Source: Hyphomonadaceae bacterium (lineage in GTDB: Bacteria > Pseudomonadota > Alphaproteobacteria > Rhizobiales > Hyphomicrobiaceae). Taken from it: a stretch of 64,000 nucleotides of DNA. The translations under genes and the position numbers were made by a program. Within the stretch, counting starts at the first letter, position 1. Each line of letters begins with the position of its first letter. Where the stretch lies: the NCBI GenBank assembly GCA_019747815.1, contig JAIEQJ010000048.1, positions 1 to 64,000 on the forward strand, written 5' to 3'. A model generated the notes under the pieces. That model was not told where the DNA came from. It did no database searches and saw nothing but the letters and a program-made list of their open reading frames with translations. Positions 38,720 to 47,343 of the stretch are shown here, piece by piece.

Positions 38720-39154
38720 ATGCAGGACCAAAGCGACACCCAGCGCAAGCGCAGCGGCTATCGCCAGCTGATCGGCTACCGCACCAGGGCTTGGCGCGAG
38801 GGCTACGGCGAGGTGGAGCTGGCGGTCGGGCCGCAGCACTTGAACGCCATCGGCATCGTGCATGGCGGCGTCTACATGTCGCTGCTCGATGTGGCGCTGG
38901 GGCATGCGGTCGCCTTCTGCACCATCCCCGGCCATGTCCGCTTCAGCACCACGGTGTCGCTGGCAACCAGCTTTCTCAAGGGCGCCAAGGGCGGCGTGCT
39001 CACCGGCATCGGCCGCGTCGATGGCGTGGAGGGCCGGCTGGCCACGGCCTCCGGCGAGGTGCGCGACGAGGCGGGCGAGCTGTGCGCCCTCGCCCAGGCC
39101 AACTTCCTCTATTTCCCGGGCAGCGAGCGCCCCGAGGGCGTGCCGCGGCGCTAA
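38720..39154 (+). CDS. PaaI/hotdog-fold acyl-CoA thioesterase
   Basis: 144 residues from the ATG at 38720. The hotdog fold motif is HGGVYMSLLDVALGHA (catalytic Asp in LLDVAL), followed by FSTTVSLATSFLKGAKGG and ARAEG-like strands. Such enzymes hydrolyse aryl- or acyl-CoA thioesters and often prevent CoA trapping in catabolic pathways. It stands between the FAD dehydrogenase and the CoA-transferase block. Confidence 0.88.
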   Translation: MQDQSDTQRKRSGYRQLIGYRTRAWREGYGEVELAVGPQHLNAIGIVHGGVYMSLLDVALGHAVAFCTIPGHVRFSTTVSLATSFLKGAKGGVLTGIGRVDGVEGRLATASGEVRDEAGELCALAQANFLYFPGSERPEGVPRR

Positions 39155-39198
39155 GGTCCGTCCGGTTCAGGTTGCCTCGCGGACGGCTTCGCCGACCC

Positions 39199-39263
39199 CG
39201 TGGTGAGCCTTGTCGAACCACGGCAATGGTGGGCGCGGCCCGTCCTTCGACAGGCTCAGGACG
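39199..39263. repeat. two R1 palindromic repeats
   Basis: Copies at 39199-39222 (arms CGTGGT/ACCACG) and 39241-39263 (arms CGTCCT/AGGACG), in opposite orientation and separated by TGGTGGGCGCGGCC. The same linked pair with the same linker is at 94-157, so the unit that spreads includes both hairpins. Confidence 0.75.
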
Positions 39264-39333
39264 AGGGCGAGCCCGCGGCTTGGGTGATGCCACCAAGGAC
39301 GGCAGGACTAGACAAACCGCCCCGCACAAGACG

Positions 39334-39537
39334 TCAAGATTTGCTCGGCGGCGGCCCGATCCTTTGCAGGAAATGCCATACGGGCAGTGCCGTCAGCCCG
39401 CCGATGGCGCCCGCGATGTAGTTGGGCAGGGGAAAGCCGAGCACGTCCTGCCAGGCGAGGCCGATCAGATAGCTGGTGATCAGCATCGCGGCGATCGTGG
39501 CCAGGAGGCGCTGCCAGAACGGCATGTGAATGGTCAC
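39334..39537 (-). CDS. small membrane protein
   Basis: 67 residues from a GTG at 39537 or 63 from an ATG at 39525. Two membrane segments (about 8-27 and 35-55, with LPNYIAGAIGGLTALPV) end in a Pro/Ser-rich tail. No family is recognised. It follows the CoA-transferase beta subunit gene on the same strand, with a 111-bp gap, and may be co-transcribed. Confidence 0.45.
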   Translation of the reverse strand: MTIHMPFWQRLLATIAAMLITSYLIGLAWQDVLGFPLPNYIAGAIGGLTALPVWHFLQRIGPPPSKS

Positions 39538-39648
39538 GGTTGCACCCTGTCTCTCGGTTCGACCGGGTGTAAGCCTACATCATCCGACGACGGGGTGATA
39601 TCGGGTTTCCCCCGAGATTGGGATCGCCAAATCGCTCCGGTGCTAAGC

Positions 39649-40425
39649 TTAACGCGGCGCTGGGCCGATGCCCCAGGTCTTGGCTGCGAACGCCGGATAG
39701 GTGTCGGCGATGGTGCGGGCGATGTCGGTGCGCAACAGCGCCAGCTGGCCGGCGTCGGGGACGGGCGTCACGGGCACGGCGGCCGGCTCGTCGTAGTCGA
39801 AGCCGGTGGCGGCGCGGACGGCATCGCGCGCGACGCCGGGATGGGTGCTCGCCAGCCTGAACCGGGCGCGGGCGCGATCGAAGTGGAAGACGCACAGGCT
39901 GGTCACCAGGGCGTGCGGGCCGCCGGGGCGATAGACCTCCGGCGGGCTGGTGCCGGGCGCGCTCACGAAATCGACCTTGGGCACCAGGGTGCGCGGGGAG
40001 TGCTCCAGGTGGAACAGGATCACGCGCGGCACCACGAAATAGAGATAGGCCGAGCCGAACGAGCCCGGAAAGCGCGCCTGCGCGCGCGGGTAGTCCGCCA
40101 CATCGCCGACGCCCACCAGATTGATGTTGGCCTGGCCGTCGATCTGCCCGCCGGACAGGAAGAAGGCATCGATGCGGCCCTGGCCCGCGCAATCGAACAG
40201 CTCGCGCGCGCCTTCGGTGAACGAGCTGTGCCGGCGGCTGCCGAGGATGGACACGCGCAAGGCCCCGCCCGAGCGGGCCCGCGCCAGATGCGCCGCGCTG
40301 CCCGGAATGGGAGACCGCGCGCCCACCGCCACGTGCCCGAGCCCGTCGAGCAGGGCGGCGATGGCCCCGATCATGATCTCGACGGTGCTTGGTGCGGATG
40401 GCGCGGACGGCATGGTGCTGGTCAT
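39649..40425 (-). CDS. CoA-transferase beta subunit (glutaconate CoA-transferase-like)
   Basis: 258 residues. The family pattern is visible in GGQIDGQANINLVGVGDV (where the second subunit of glutaconate/ketoacid CoA-transferases has a conserved Gly-rich loop) and in FRLASTHPGV. With the alpha subunit at 40925-41767 it would form a heteromeric transferase moving CoA between acyl groups. The acyl specificity is not deducible. A small gene separates the two subunits, which is uncommon. Confidence 0.82.
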   Translation of the reverse strand: MTSTMPSAPSAPSTVEIMIGAIAALLDGLGHVAVGARSPIPGSAAHLARARSGGALRVSILGSRRHSSFTEGARELFDCAGQGRIDAFFLSGGQIDGQANINLVGVGDVADYPRAQARFPGSFGSAYLYFVVPRVILFHLEHSPRTLVPKVDFVSAPGTSPPEVYRPGGPHALVTSLCVFHFDRARARFRLASTHPGVARDAVRAATGFDYDEPAAVPVTPVPDAGQLALLRTDIARTIADTYPAFAAKTWGIGPAPR

Positions 40426-40504
40426 GGCGCCGCAGTTCTAGCGCCTTTCGACCACGCATGGGAGTAGCCTTGCTGCGCCTGGCCCCGCGTCGAATGCCGA
40501 CTGC

Positions 40505-40726
40505 TCACCGCGTGTGCATGACCACGGCGGCGCAGGCGTGCGCGCTGGCAATCGGCTCCAGCGCCTTGAACGCCCGGAAGCGCGGCGCCTTCAGTCCGCG
40601 GTTGCGCTTGTCGCACTCGGCTTCCGCATCGCGTTGCGTCGCGTGCTTGGACATGAGCTTCACCTCGTTGCCCATTACCGGCTCCACCACGACCCACGTA
40701 TCGAGCGGCAACTCTGTCAGCTTCAT
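40505..40726 (-). CDS. small protein between the CoA-transferase genes
   Basis: 73 residues from an ATG with GAGGAGGA upstream. It begins MKLTELPLDTWVVVEPVMGN, is rich in Arg/Lys in the middle, and has no membrane segment or known motif. The codon use resembles neighbouring genes, and a start and ribosome site are present, so it is probably real. Its position between the two CoA-transferase subunit genes is its only functional clue. Confidence 0.55.
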   Translation of the reverse strand: MKLTELPLDTWVVVEPVMGNEVKLMSKHATQRDAEAECDKRNRGLKAPRFRAFKALEPIASAHACAAVVMHTR

Positions 40727-40924
40727 CCCGCATCTCCTCCTCGCGTTCGCCGGTTCTTCTCGTCCGGCTCTGCCCTCTGGCGCTCAGGATGGCCACGTCC
40801 CGCTGCGCCGTCTCGAGCCTATGCGGCTAAAGGCACTTTGCGGCGATATAGAGAACTGAGGCGTGGGTGTGGAGCAAGCGAGCGCGGCGCGGGTGCACAG
40901 CAATTTATGTTGCGCACCGCAGCA

Positions 40925-41767
40925 TCATGCGTGCACCGCGTCACGCGCCATGGCATCTCTCCAGCGCGCGAAGCCTTCGGCCGTTGCTGCGGCTGCTGCA
41001 TAGTCGGCCAACGCCTTCGCATCTGCAGGATAGGCGTTGTCGAGGCCGATCGGCCAGGCGCCGTTTCGAGCTTGCGCGATGGCGCTGATGTAGAGCGAGG
41101 GGATGGTGCCGGCGGCGAGTTCAGGATCGCGCAGGAAATCGCCGTCCTCGATCTTCTCGACGGTGACGAGCGCGGTCTTGGACGCGTGCGCCATCATCAT
41201 CAGCTCGCGCTGCACGCCGACCCACACGTTGCCCTTGGCATCGGCCTTGAGCGCATGGAACAGCGCCACGTCGGGCCGGATCGCGGGCAGGATCACGATC
41301 GGATCTTTCACGCCGCTCTCGGCCAGCGGGTTGTCGATCACCTTCCAGTCGGGCCGCACGCGCAAGAGGTCGGAGCCCAGGATGCCGCGCAGCGCCATGA
41401 ACGGCACGCCCTTCTCGGCCGCCTGCAGGCCCGCCAGCAGGGCCGGGCAGGTGGAATCCCACATGTCGATCTCGCCCGACCGGATGGCGGCGGTGAAGCG
41501 CGGCGCCAGACCGTATTCGCCGAGCGTCACGGCCGCGGCCTCCACGCGCGCGACACAGCCCGCGCCGATCAGCATGTCGACCTGGAAGCCGCCTTGCGGC
41601 ACCGACACGACATGCAGATCGCGCACGCCCCGGCGCATCAGCGCGCGCACCATGGTCATGGCGCAGCCGGAATAATCGGCCGGCAGCGCGATGCGTGCAC
41701 CGTTGGGAATACGTGCCGCCAGCGTTTCGACGGCAACAAAATCGGGCGTGGAGGTCGTGGCGGCCAT
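40925..41767 (-). CDS. CoA-transferase alpha subunit (glutaconate CoA-transferase-like)
   Basis: 280 residues with the alpha-subunit landmarks LIGAGCVARVEAAAVTLGEYGLAPRF and the DVALFHALKADAKGNVWVG segment, in the order typical of subunit A of glutaconate-type CoA-transferases. It is upstream of the beta subunit on the same strand. The neighbours (DUF2855, TetR regulator, acyl-CoA synthetase, enoyl-CoA hydratase) support a catabolic acyl-CoA role. Confidence 0.85.
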   Translation of the reverse strand: MAATTSTPDFVAVETLAARIPNGARIALPADYSGCAMTMVRALMRRGVRDLHVVSVPQGGFQVDMLIGAGCVARVEAAAVTLGEYGLAPRFTAAIRSGEIDMWDSTCPALLAGLQAAEKGVPFMALRGILGSDLLRVRPDWKVIDNPLAESGVKDPIVILPAIRPDVALFHALKADAKGNVWVGVQRELMMMAHASKTALVTVEKIEDGDFLRDPELAAGTIPSLYISAIAQARNGAWPIGLDNAYPADAKALADYAAAAATAEGFARWRDAMARDAVHA

Positions 41768-41902
41768 GGCTGCTCCGCAGGCTAGCTCGGCGAGAGTCTA
41801 CAGCAAGCCTCCACGGGAAGCGACGGTCGCAAATGCCCGCAAGTCGGCGTTGCTAAACACGCTCAGTCGTCATGATCCTGGCCATCTGCCCATGGCCGCG
41901 GC

Positions 41903-42991
41903 TCAGGGCAAGCAGATGATGCCAGCGTCGGGCCGTGCATCGCCTTTGAGTACGGTGCGATAGGCGGCAACGATCGCCTCGGAGCCGCGATGGGTCTCGA
42001 GCTTCAACCAGCGCTGCGCATCCGCGACGAAGGCCGCCGACGCGCCTCCAACCCGCTGGGCGAACGCCTTGGGTCCCCAGTCCGCCAGGCGCGCCTTGAC
42101 GCCATCCGGCGCGAAGAAGAACACCGGGCGCACGCCCGGCAAATCCTTGATCAGCGGGTTGGCGTCCTGCCACTGCGTGAACCCGACGCGGCAGGAATAT
42201 TTCAGATCATCGCCGAGCGCCGCATGAACGGCGCGCAGCGTCGCCTCGCCGCCGGCCATGTCCACGACGATGGCACCCTCTGGCGCGCGTAGGTCGCCGA
42301 TCGCGTCATAGGTCACGACGCGATCGTAGGTCCCGAGCCCGGCGACGAACGCGGCATTGCTCTTGGAGGTGAGTCCGACAATCTCCGGCCGCCCCGCGCC
42401 GCGCTGCGCGAGGCAGTGGGCGAGACCCATCGCCGTCTTGCTCGATGCGCTCGTGATCAGCACCATCCTCGCGCCGAAGAAATCATTCTCGGCCAGGAAA
42501 TCGTCGATCAGAAACGAGGTCGTGAACAATGGCCGGACCAGCGACACGTACGGCTCGCTGCCCGGTGGCATGCCCGGGTCCGCCGCGACCCGTACATAGT
42601 TGTTGTAGACCGCAGCCAATTCCGCGCGGTTCGGGCTCGTCTCGGTGAGTGCGGCGGGCGTTGTGCGTCCGATCGTCAGCACCACGTCACTCGACATGGG
42701 CCAATAGCCATAGAGCCGTTCGCCCACGGTTACATCCGGGCGGTTGGACTGCGCGATCCTGCCAAACCCCCAGACCGGAATGCGGCCCATGCCGGCTGCG
42801 GCGGGGTAGAAGTTCCAATACTTCATCGACTCGCCGACGACGCCGTAGGTGATGTTGTTGGCGGTCAGCGCATACGATTCGATCGACACATGCACCTGAT
42901 CCGCACCAATTTGCATAGGCGATGCCGGGACCACCCGAACGTTTGTGAGATCGTTGCGGCCGACCACGATGTCATAGGGTTCCGCAGCCAT
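41903..42991 (-). CDS. DUF2855 family protein (quinone-reductase/MDR-like)
   Basis: 362 residues from the ATG at 42991. The N terminus (IVVGRNDLTNVRVV, ESYALTANNITYGVVG) and VWGFGRIAQS match DUF2855. These proteins resemble medium-chain dehydrogenase/reductases, with an N-terminal GroES-like part and a Rossmann-like C-terminal part (around residues 165-310, including MVLITSASSKTAMGLAHCLA). The substrate is unknown. It is 135 bp upstream of the CoA-transferase alpha gene and on the same strand, so it could be the first gene of that unit. Confidence 0.8.
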   Translation of the reverse strand: MAAEPYDIVVGRNDLTNVRVVPASPMQIGADQVHVSIESYALTANNITYGVVGESMKYWNFYPAAAGMGRIPVWGFGRIAQSNRPDVTVGERLYGYWPMSSDVVLTIGRTTPAALTETSPNRAELAAVYNNYVRVAADPGMPPGSEPYVSLVRPLFTTSFLIDDFLAENDFFGARMVLITSASSKTAMGLAHCLAQRGAGRPEIVGLTSKSNAAFVAGLGTYDRVVTYDAIGDLRAPEGAIVVDMAGGEATLRAVHAALGDDLKYSCRVGFTQWQDANPLIKDLPGVRPVFFFAPDGVKARLADWGPKAFAQRVGGASAAFVADAQRWLKLETHRGSEAIVAAYRTVLKGDARPDAGIICLP

Positions 42992-43070
42992 GATGCACCT
43001 CGCTTCAAATCGCTGCAGCAATCCTGAGGCGTTCCGCCGGAGGAGGCAAGCTCTTCCAGCTTTCTGTGGA

Positions 43071-43469
43071 TCAGCCGCCGAACACGACGCTATGCATGAT
43101 GCGTCCCGGCAGCAGCGTGAAGCCGCCGGCGATGATGAGCGCGCCCGCGAACAGGCCGATCATGGTCTTGCTGTGCGCGCTGACGCGATGCCGGCGTGCG
43201 GCGAGCACCGCCAGAGGCAGCAGTATCAGCACCCAGATAGACAGCAAATGGATGGCGCTGAACCCGTGCCATTGCCGCATGCCCTGGATCCAGAACGAAC
43301 TGACGGCAATCATGAGCATCAACCCAACCCAAATGTAGCCGAGGGTGCGGTGAGGCAGCGTGCCTTTGGGGGCTGAGAATTGGACGATGCCGAGGATGAA
43401 GGCGGCGATGGCGGCGAAAGCATGGACCTGCACGACGATCGGAGCTGCGAAAAGCGGATCGAGCGACAT
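43071..43469 (-). CDS. DUF2306-like membrane protein
   Basis: 132 residues from the ATG at 43469. Four membrane segments: about 8-30 (VVQVHAFAAIAAFILGIVQF), 42-62, 72-92, 100-125, with TLPHRTLGYIWVGLMLM as the recognisable block and two conserved His residues (VHAF and PHRT) that could bind a cofactor or heme. It lies divergently from the TetR regulator with two operators between them, so it is the likely main target of that regulator. Confidence 0.75.
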   Translation of the reverse strand: MSLDPLFAAPIVVQVHAFAAIAAFILGIVQFSAPKGTLPHRTLGYIWVGLMLMIAVSSFWIQGMRQWHGFSAIHLLSIWVLILLPLAVLAARRHRVSAHSKTMIGLFAGALIIAGGFTLLPGRIMHSVVFGG

Positions 43470-43562
43470 GTCATCCTCCGAGCTCGCGGTTGGCCGTATG
43501 TGGTGCGCGCCAGATTGACCCTTCCGGGAATCACGCTTGCCCGCTTCGCCCATCCGCGCTAA

Positions 43563-43581
43563 ATATTTACGTTGTCAATAT
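43563..43581. promoter_or_regulatory. TetR operator, distal copy
   Basis: ATATTTACGTTGTCAATAT is an imperfect 19-bp palindrome, two base changes from the perfect site 53 bp away. It lies in the divergent promoter region near the start of the DUF2306-like gene. Confidence 0.65.
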
Positions 43582-43615
43582 AAGAACACCGTTGCGGGAT
43601 GCCTGGCAAGCGAAA

Positions 43616-43634
43616 ATATTGACGTCGTCAATAT
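43616..43634. promoter_or_regulatory. TetR operator, proximal copy
   Basis: ATATTGACGTCGTCAATAT is a perfect 9-1-9 inverted repeat, ending 14 bp before the GTG start of the regulator. It would overlap the leader or promoter and give autorepression. Centre-to-centre distance to the other copy is 53 bp, about five helical turns. Confidence 0.8.
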
Positions 43635-43648
43635 GAAAGGAATCGCGA

Positions 43649-44350
43649 GTGAAGGCTGTCAAGGCCCGGAAAGGCTCCGCTGCGGGGACGGCGCCGCGCA
43701 AGGTGCGCAAGCCCAGGCGGCCGGAAACCTATCATCACGGCTCGCTGAAAGAGGCGCTGCTGCAGGCCGCAGAGCGCATTCTCGAGCGTGAAGGCATTGG
43801 GGGGCTTACGCTGCGCGCCGCGGCGCGGGAAGTGGGTGTGTCGCATGCGGCGCCCAAGAACCATTTCGGCGATCTCGCGGGTCTGCTGAGCGAGCTGGCC
43901 GCGGTGGGTTTCAACCGCTTCGTCGCCGCCATGCAAGCGGGCACCCGCGAGGGCGCGTCGCCCGACCGGCGCATGGAAGCCATCGGCCGTGGTTATGTCG
44001 CTTTCGCGCGGGCGCACCCGGGGCTGTTTCTGCTGATGTTTCGCGGCGAGCGCCTGGATTTCACCCGTCCGTCGTTGCGGGCCGCGGTGGATGCGTCGGC
44101 GGGGATGCTGTCGGGCGCGGTCGAGGCCCGGCGCGGCGAGAAGGTGGAAGCCGGGCTGACGCTCGCGCAGGCGGCGAGCATTGTTGGCCCCTGGTCGCTG
44201 GTGCACGGGTTCGCCATGCTGCTGATCGATGGGCGCCTGAAACCGCTGATGGCCCGTTTGCCCGCAGGCACCGATGCCGATGCGCTGCTCGGCGCGGTGC
44301 TACATGGCCCGAAGCCGGCGCGGCCACGCGAAGCTGGCACATCGGCCTGA
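43649..44350 (+). CDS. TetR/AcrR-family transcriptional regulator
   Basis: 233 residues from the GTG at 43649, with GAAAGG as ribosome site. A basic N-terminal tail (about 1-25) precedes the TetR helix-turn-helix (about 30-80: YHHGSLKEALLQAAERILER, LTLRAAAREVGVSHAAPKNHFG). The C-terminal ligand domain resembles the TetR_C_33/WHG type. Twin operators lie directly upstream. It probably represses itself and the divergent DUF2306 gene; acyl-CoA-type ligands are plausible because an acyl-CoA synthetase gene follows convergently. Confidence 0.9.
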   Translation: MKAVKARKGSAAGTAPRKVRKPRRPETYHHGSLKEALLQAAERILEREGIGGLTLRAAAREVGVSHAAPKNHFGDLAGLLSELAAVGFNRFVAAMQAGTREGASPDRRMEAIGRGYVAFARAHPGLFLLMFRGERLDFTRPSLRAAVDASAGMLSGAVEARRGEKVEAGLTLAQAASIVGPWSLVHGFAMLLIDGRLKPLMARLPAGTDADALLGAVLHGPKPARPREAGTSA

Positions 44351-44357
44351 ACGGCGG

Positions 44358-45878
44358 CTACTTTTCCGCCTGCAGCCGCTGCCGCAGCTCGGTCTTCACG
44401 ATCTTACCGTAGTTGTTCTTGGGCAGCGTGTCGACGAAGCGGTAGCCCTTCGGGCGCTTGAAGCGGGCGATGTTGTCGAGGCACAGGCGGTCGAGCTCTG
44501 CCGCCTCGATGGCAGCGCCCTCGCGCTTGACGATGAAGGCGAGGACCTCCTCGCCCCAGTCGCCGTGCGGCCGGCCGACGACGGCCGCCTCCAGCACTCC
44601 GGGGTGTCTGAGCAGGACGTCCTCGATCTCGCGCGGATAGATGTTGGCGCCGCCCGAGATGATCATGTCCTTGGAGCGGTCCTTGAGCGTGACGAAGCCA
44701 TTGGCGTCCATGGCGCCCAAATCGCCGGTCCACAGCCAGCCGTCGCGAAGGGTCTTGGCGTCGGCCTCCGCATTGTTCCAGTAGCCCAGCATCACGCAGT
44801 CGCTGCGCGTGACGATCTCGCCGATCGCGCCGGGCGGCAGCTCGCGGCCCGCCTCGTCGACGATCTGCACCGCCACGCCCGTGCGCGCCAGCCCGGCGCT
44901 GGCGAGCCGCTCTTCCCACGCGGGGTGGGTGCTGTCGGCGTGCTGGGCCTGGTCGAGGCCGGTGATGGTCATCGGGCTCTCGCCCTGGCCGTAGAGGTTG
45001 TAGAGCTTGGGCCCAAAGAGCGTGAGCGCGCGCTTGAGATCGGCGACGTACATGGGCGCGCCGCCGTAGATGATGGTTTTGAGCCCGCGCGTGTCGGCGG
45101 TGCCGGCGAGGCGGTGATTGATGAGGCGCGACACCATGGTGGGCGCGGCGAACAGGCTGACGCTGGCGGTCGTGGCGAGCTGGGCGAACACCTGCTCGGG
45201 CTCGAACGAGCCTTCCAGGATCTGATTGTTGGCGCCGCGGGCGATGTGCGCGAGGCCGTAGAGGCCGGAGCCGTGCGTGAGCGGGGCCGCGTGCAGGATC
45301 GTGTCGCGCGTGTCGATATGGTCGATGTCGGCGTAGTAGCAATGGCAGGCAAACAGCAGGTTGCGGTGGCTGAGCCTGGCGCCCTTGGGGCGGCCGGTCG
45401 TGCCGCTGGTGTAGAACAGCCAGGCCTCCGCCGCGGCCTCGGACGGGCCGGCGGCGACGGGATCGCCGGCCAGCAGCGCCCGGTGATCGGCCGAGCCGGT
45501 GGCCACGATGGGTGGCAGTACGCCGAGATCGGGCGCGGACAGGCCGCCGGCCAGCTTGGGGCTGGCGAGGCACAGTTTGGCCTCGGCGTCGGCGAGGATC
45601 CACGCCATCTCCTTGGCATGCAGCTTGCTGTTGAGCGGCACGGCGGCGAGGCCGGCGCGCCAGATGCCGTAGAGCAGCGGGAAGTACTCCGGGCCGTTCT
45701 CCATGGCGAGCGCGACGCGCTCGCCCCGCTGCAGGCCGTGCCGCGCGGTGAGCGCGCCGGCGATGTGCTGCACCTGGGTTTCGAACTGGGCGTAGGTGAG
45801 CCGGCCGCCCTCCCAGGAGATGGCAGGCCGGTCGGGATGGCCCCTGGCGATGGTCTGCAAGGTCTGCGCGAGGTTCAT
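44358..45878 (-). CDS. AMP-dependent acyl-CoA synthetase (malonyl-CoA synthetase-like)
   Basis: 506 residues from the ATG at 45878 (MNLAQTLQTI). The frame stays open for 170 codons upstream, but those belong to the structured gap. The P-loop is YTSGTTGRPKGARLSH, followed by YGQGE, GWLWTGDLGAMDANGF, and the C-terminal KNNYGKIVKTEL with the catalytic Lys in NNYGKI. It makes an acyl-CoA from a carboxylic acid. Size and motifs fit medium-chain, aryl or dicarboxylic members; the substrate is not determined. It is convergent with the TetR gene and divergent from the hydratase. Confidence 0.88.
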   Translation of the reverse strand: MNLAQTLQTIARGHPDRPAISWEGGRLTYAQFETQVQHIAGALTARHGLQRGERVALAMENGPEYFPLLYGIWRAGLAAVPLNSKLHAKEMAWILADAEAKLCLASPKLAGGLSAPDLGVLPPIVATGSADHRALLAGDPVAAGPSEAAAEAWLFYTSGTTGRPKGARLSHRNLLFACHCYYADIDHIDTRDTILHAAPLTHGSGLYGLAHIARGANNQILEGSFEPEQVFAQLATTASVSLFAAPTMVSRLINHRLAGTADTRGLKTIIYGGAPMYVADLKRALTLFGPKLYNLYGQGESPMTITGLDQAQHADSTHPAWEERLASAGLARTGVAVQIVDEAGRELPPGAIGEIVTRSDCVMLGYWNNAEADAKTLRDGWLWTGDLGAMDANGFVTLKDRSKDMIISGGANIYPREIEDVLLRHPGVLEAAVVGRPHGDWGEEVLAFIVKREGAAIEAAELDRLCLDNIARFKRPKGYRFVDTLPKNNYGKIVKTELRQRLQAEK

Positions 45879-45969
45879 GCGGCGGCTTCGTTGGCGTGGG
45901 CGTTGCGCCATTGAGCTTACGTATCCGGTTGCGCCCATGTCTATCCCCGCTCCCTGAGCGCATGCGTAT

Positions 45970-46400
45970 GATGCCGTGTTCTTGCTTGCGACGGGGCGTT
46001 GGTACCAGCATCCGATGTGGCAAGGAGCGGCGAACTGGACGGTAGGCCCTCGTGCTGAGAGGGCCGAGTTCCAGGAGCCCCGGCATGCCGACGATGGTAA
46101 CGCCAACAGACGGCCATCGGACAAACAGGAGCAGCCGGGACGGAAAACGCCGCGACGCGGGTGCCGCCAGGCGACCCAGGGACCCGAGAGGGTCTCAGGA
46201 AGCCCGACGGGGCTCCCAGGGAGGCGCGCAACCGGCGCTTCCCGGGCCGGGTGGTACCGGCCCCGGGTTGCCGATGAGGCACCCGCGTACCCGTCGCAAC
46301 CCTCGGGGGCATCCCCGCGGGGCGGACGGCGCGTGGGCGCGCACCAAGGGCTTGCGGCCGCGTGGCGTTGCGTGCTGATAAGAAGCACTGTCAGATCGGG
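45970..46400 (+). other. GC-rich, helix-forming non-coding region of unknown nature
   Basis: The 530-bp gap between acyl-CoA synthetase and hydratase genes holds no convincing gene but has many self-complementary segments in order. GGCCCTC (46045-46051) pairs with GAGGGCC (46059-46065) inside CTGGA/TCCAG (46035-46039 with 46070-46074). GACCC-GAGA-GGGTC (46181-46194) has a GNRA-type loop. AGCCC-GACG-GGGCT (46201-46214) and a CCCGGGCCGG/CCGGCCCCGGG stem (about 46239-46266) follow. The density suggests a structured RNA or the 5' part of a degraded group II intron. No reverse-transcriptase frame follows. Identity is not established. Confidence 0.4.
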
Positions 46401-46408
46401 AACGCGCG

Positions 46409-47194
46409 ATGTCCTATGAAACGCTGAAGGTCGTTGTGGGCGGAGATCGCGTCGGCACGATCACGATGAGCCGCCCCGAGGCGCGCAACGCCATGAATAC
46501 GCGCATGATGGAGGAGCTGCGCGACTGTTTCGCGGGCTTTTATGTCGACCCCGGCGCGGCCGCCTGCCTCATCCTGACCGGCGAGGGGGCGGGATTCTGC
46601 TCCGGCGCCGACCTCAAGGAGCGCAAGGGCATGACGGATGCGGCCTGGCGCCGCCAGCATGCCGTCGTCGAGCAGATGATGCGGGCGCTGATGGACTGTC
46701 CGATCCCGGTGATCGCGGCCGTCAACGGCGCGGCCTATGCCGGCGGCATGGAGCTGGCGCTGGGGTGCGATTTCGTCTACGCGGCGCAGTCGGCGCGCTT
46801 TGCCCTGACCGAGGTGACGCTCGGCATCATGCCGGGCGCGGCGGGCACGCAGAACCTGCCGCGCGCCGTGGGCGTGCGCCGCGCCAAGGAGATCGTTCTC
46901 ACCGGCACCCCCTTCACGGCCGATGAGGCGCTGGCGTGGGGCATGGTCAACAGGGTGTGCTCCGACGGCGCGCTGATGGCCGAGGTGGGGGCCGTGGCGC
47001 AGCGCATCGCCGCCAACGCGCCGGTGTCGGTGCGGCAGGCCAAGAAGGCGCTCGACAAGGCCACCGAGCTCGACCGCATGTCGGGCTACGCCTTCGAGAT
47101 CGAGGCCTACAACCGCACGGTCGTCACCGAGGACCGCCAGGAAGGCATCAATGCCTTCAACGAGAAGCGCCAGCCGCAGTACAAGGGGAAATGA
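46409..47194 (+). CDS. enoyl-CoA hydratase/isomerase
   Basis: 261 residues of the crotonase family. The oxyanion-hole segments GAGFCSGADLKER and NGAAYAGGMELALGCDF are present, as are both catalytic glutamates: one in GGMELA and one in ALTEVTLGIMPGAAGTQ. It should hydrate trans-2-enoyl-CoA in the cytoplasm; an isomerase or dehalogenase-type reaction is possible. The C-terminal YKGK is ordinary. It precedes the acyl-CoA dehydrogenase on the same strand with a 149-bp gap occupied by an R3 element. Confidence 0.9.
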   Translation: MSYETLKVVVGGDRVGTITMSRPEARNAMNTRMMEELRDCFAGFYVDPGAAACLILTGEGAGFCSGADLKERKGMTDAAWRRQHAVVEQMMRALMDCPIPVIAAVNGAAYAGGMELALGCDFVYAAQSARFALTEVTLGIMPGAAGTQNLPRAVGVRRAKEIVLTGTPFTADEALAWGMVNRVCSDGALMAEVGAVAQRIAANAPVSVRQAKKALDKATELDRMSGYAFEIEAYNRTVVTEDRQEGINAFNEKRQPQYKGK

Positions 47195-47207
47195 TGACGA
47201 CAAGGCT

Positions 47208-47317
47208 GTCATCCCGGACGGCCGGAGGCCGATCCGGGACCCAGGGGCCAAGTGCACCAGCGTCAGGGCCTGTGGCCTCTGGGTCCCGGCTCTCCGCTTC
47301 GCTCCGGCCGGGATGAC
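47208..47317. repeat. R3 element, 110-bp copy between hydratase and dehydrogenase genes
   Basis: Almost identical to the copy at 24768-24877 (both 110 bp). Begins GTCATCCCGGACGGCCGGAG 14 bp after the hydratase stop codon and ends with CCGGGATGAC 27 bp before the dehydrogenase ATG. It sits inside what would be a two-gene operon. Confidence 0.85.
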
Positions 47318-47343
47318 ACCGCAAGCAGGATCGCTCGCAGGGA

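Noticed and set aside
45879-46388. N-terminal extension of the acyl-CoA synthetase by 170 codons
   Set aside because: The extension is Pro/Arg/Ala-rich and falls in the structured gap, while family members start at the MNLAQTL position.
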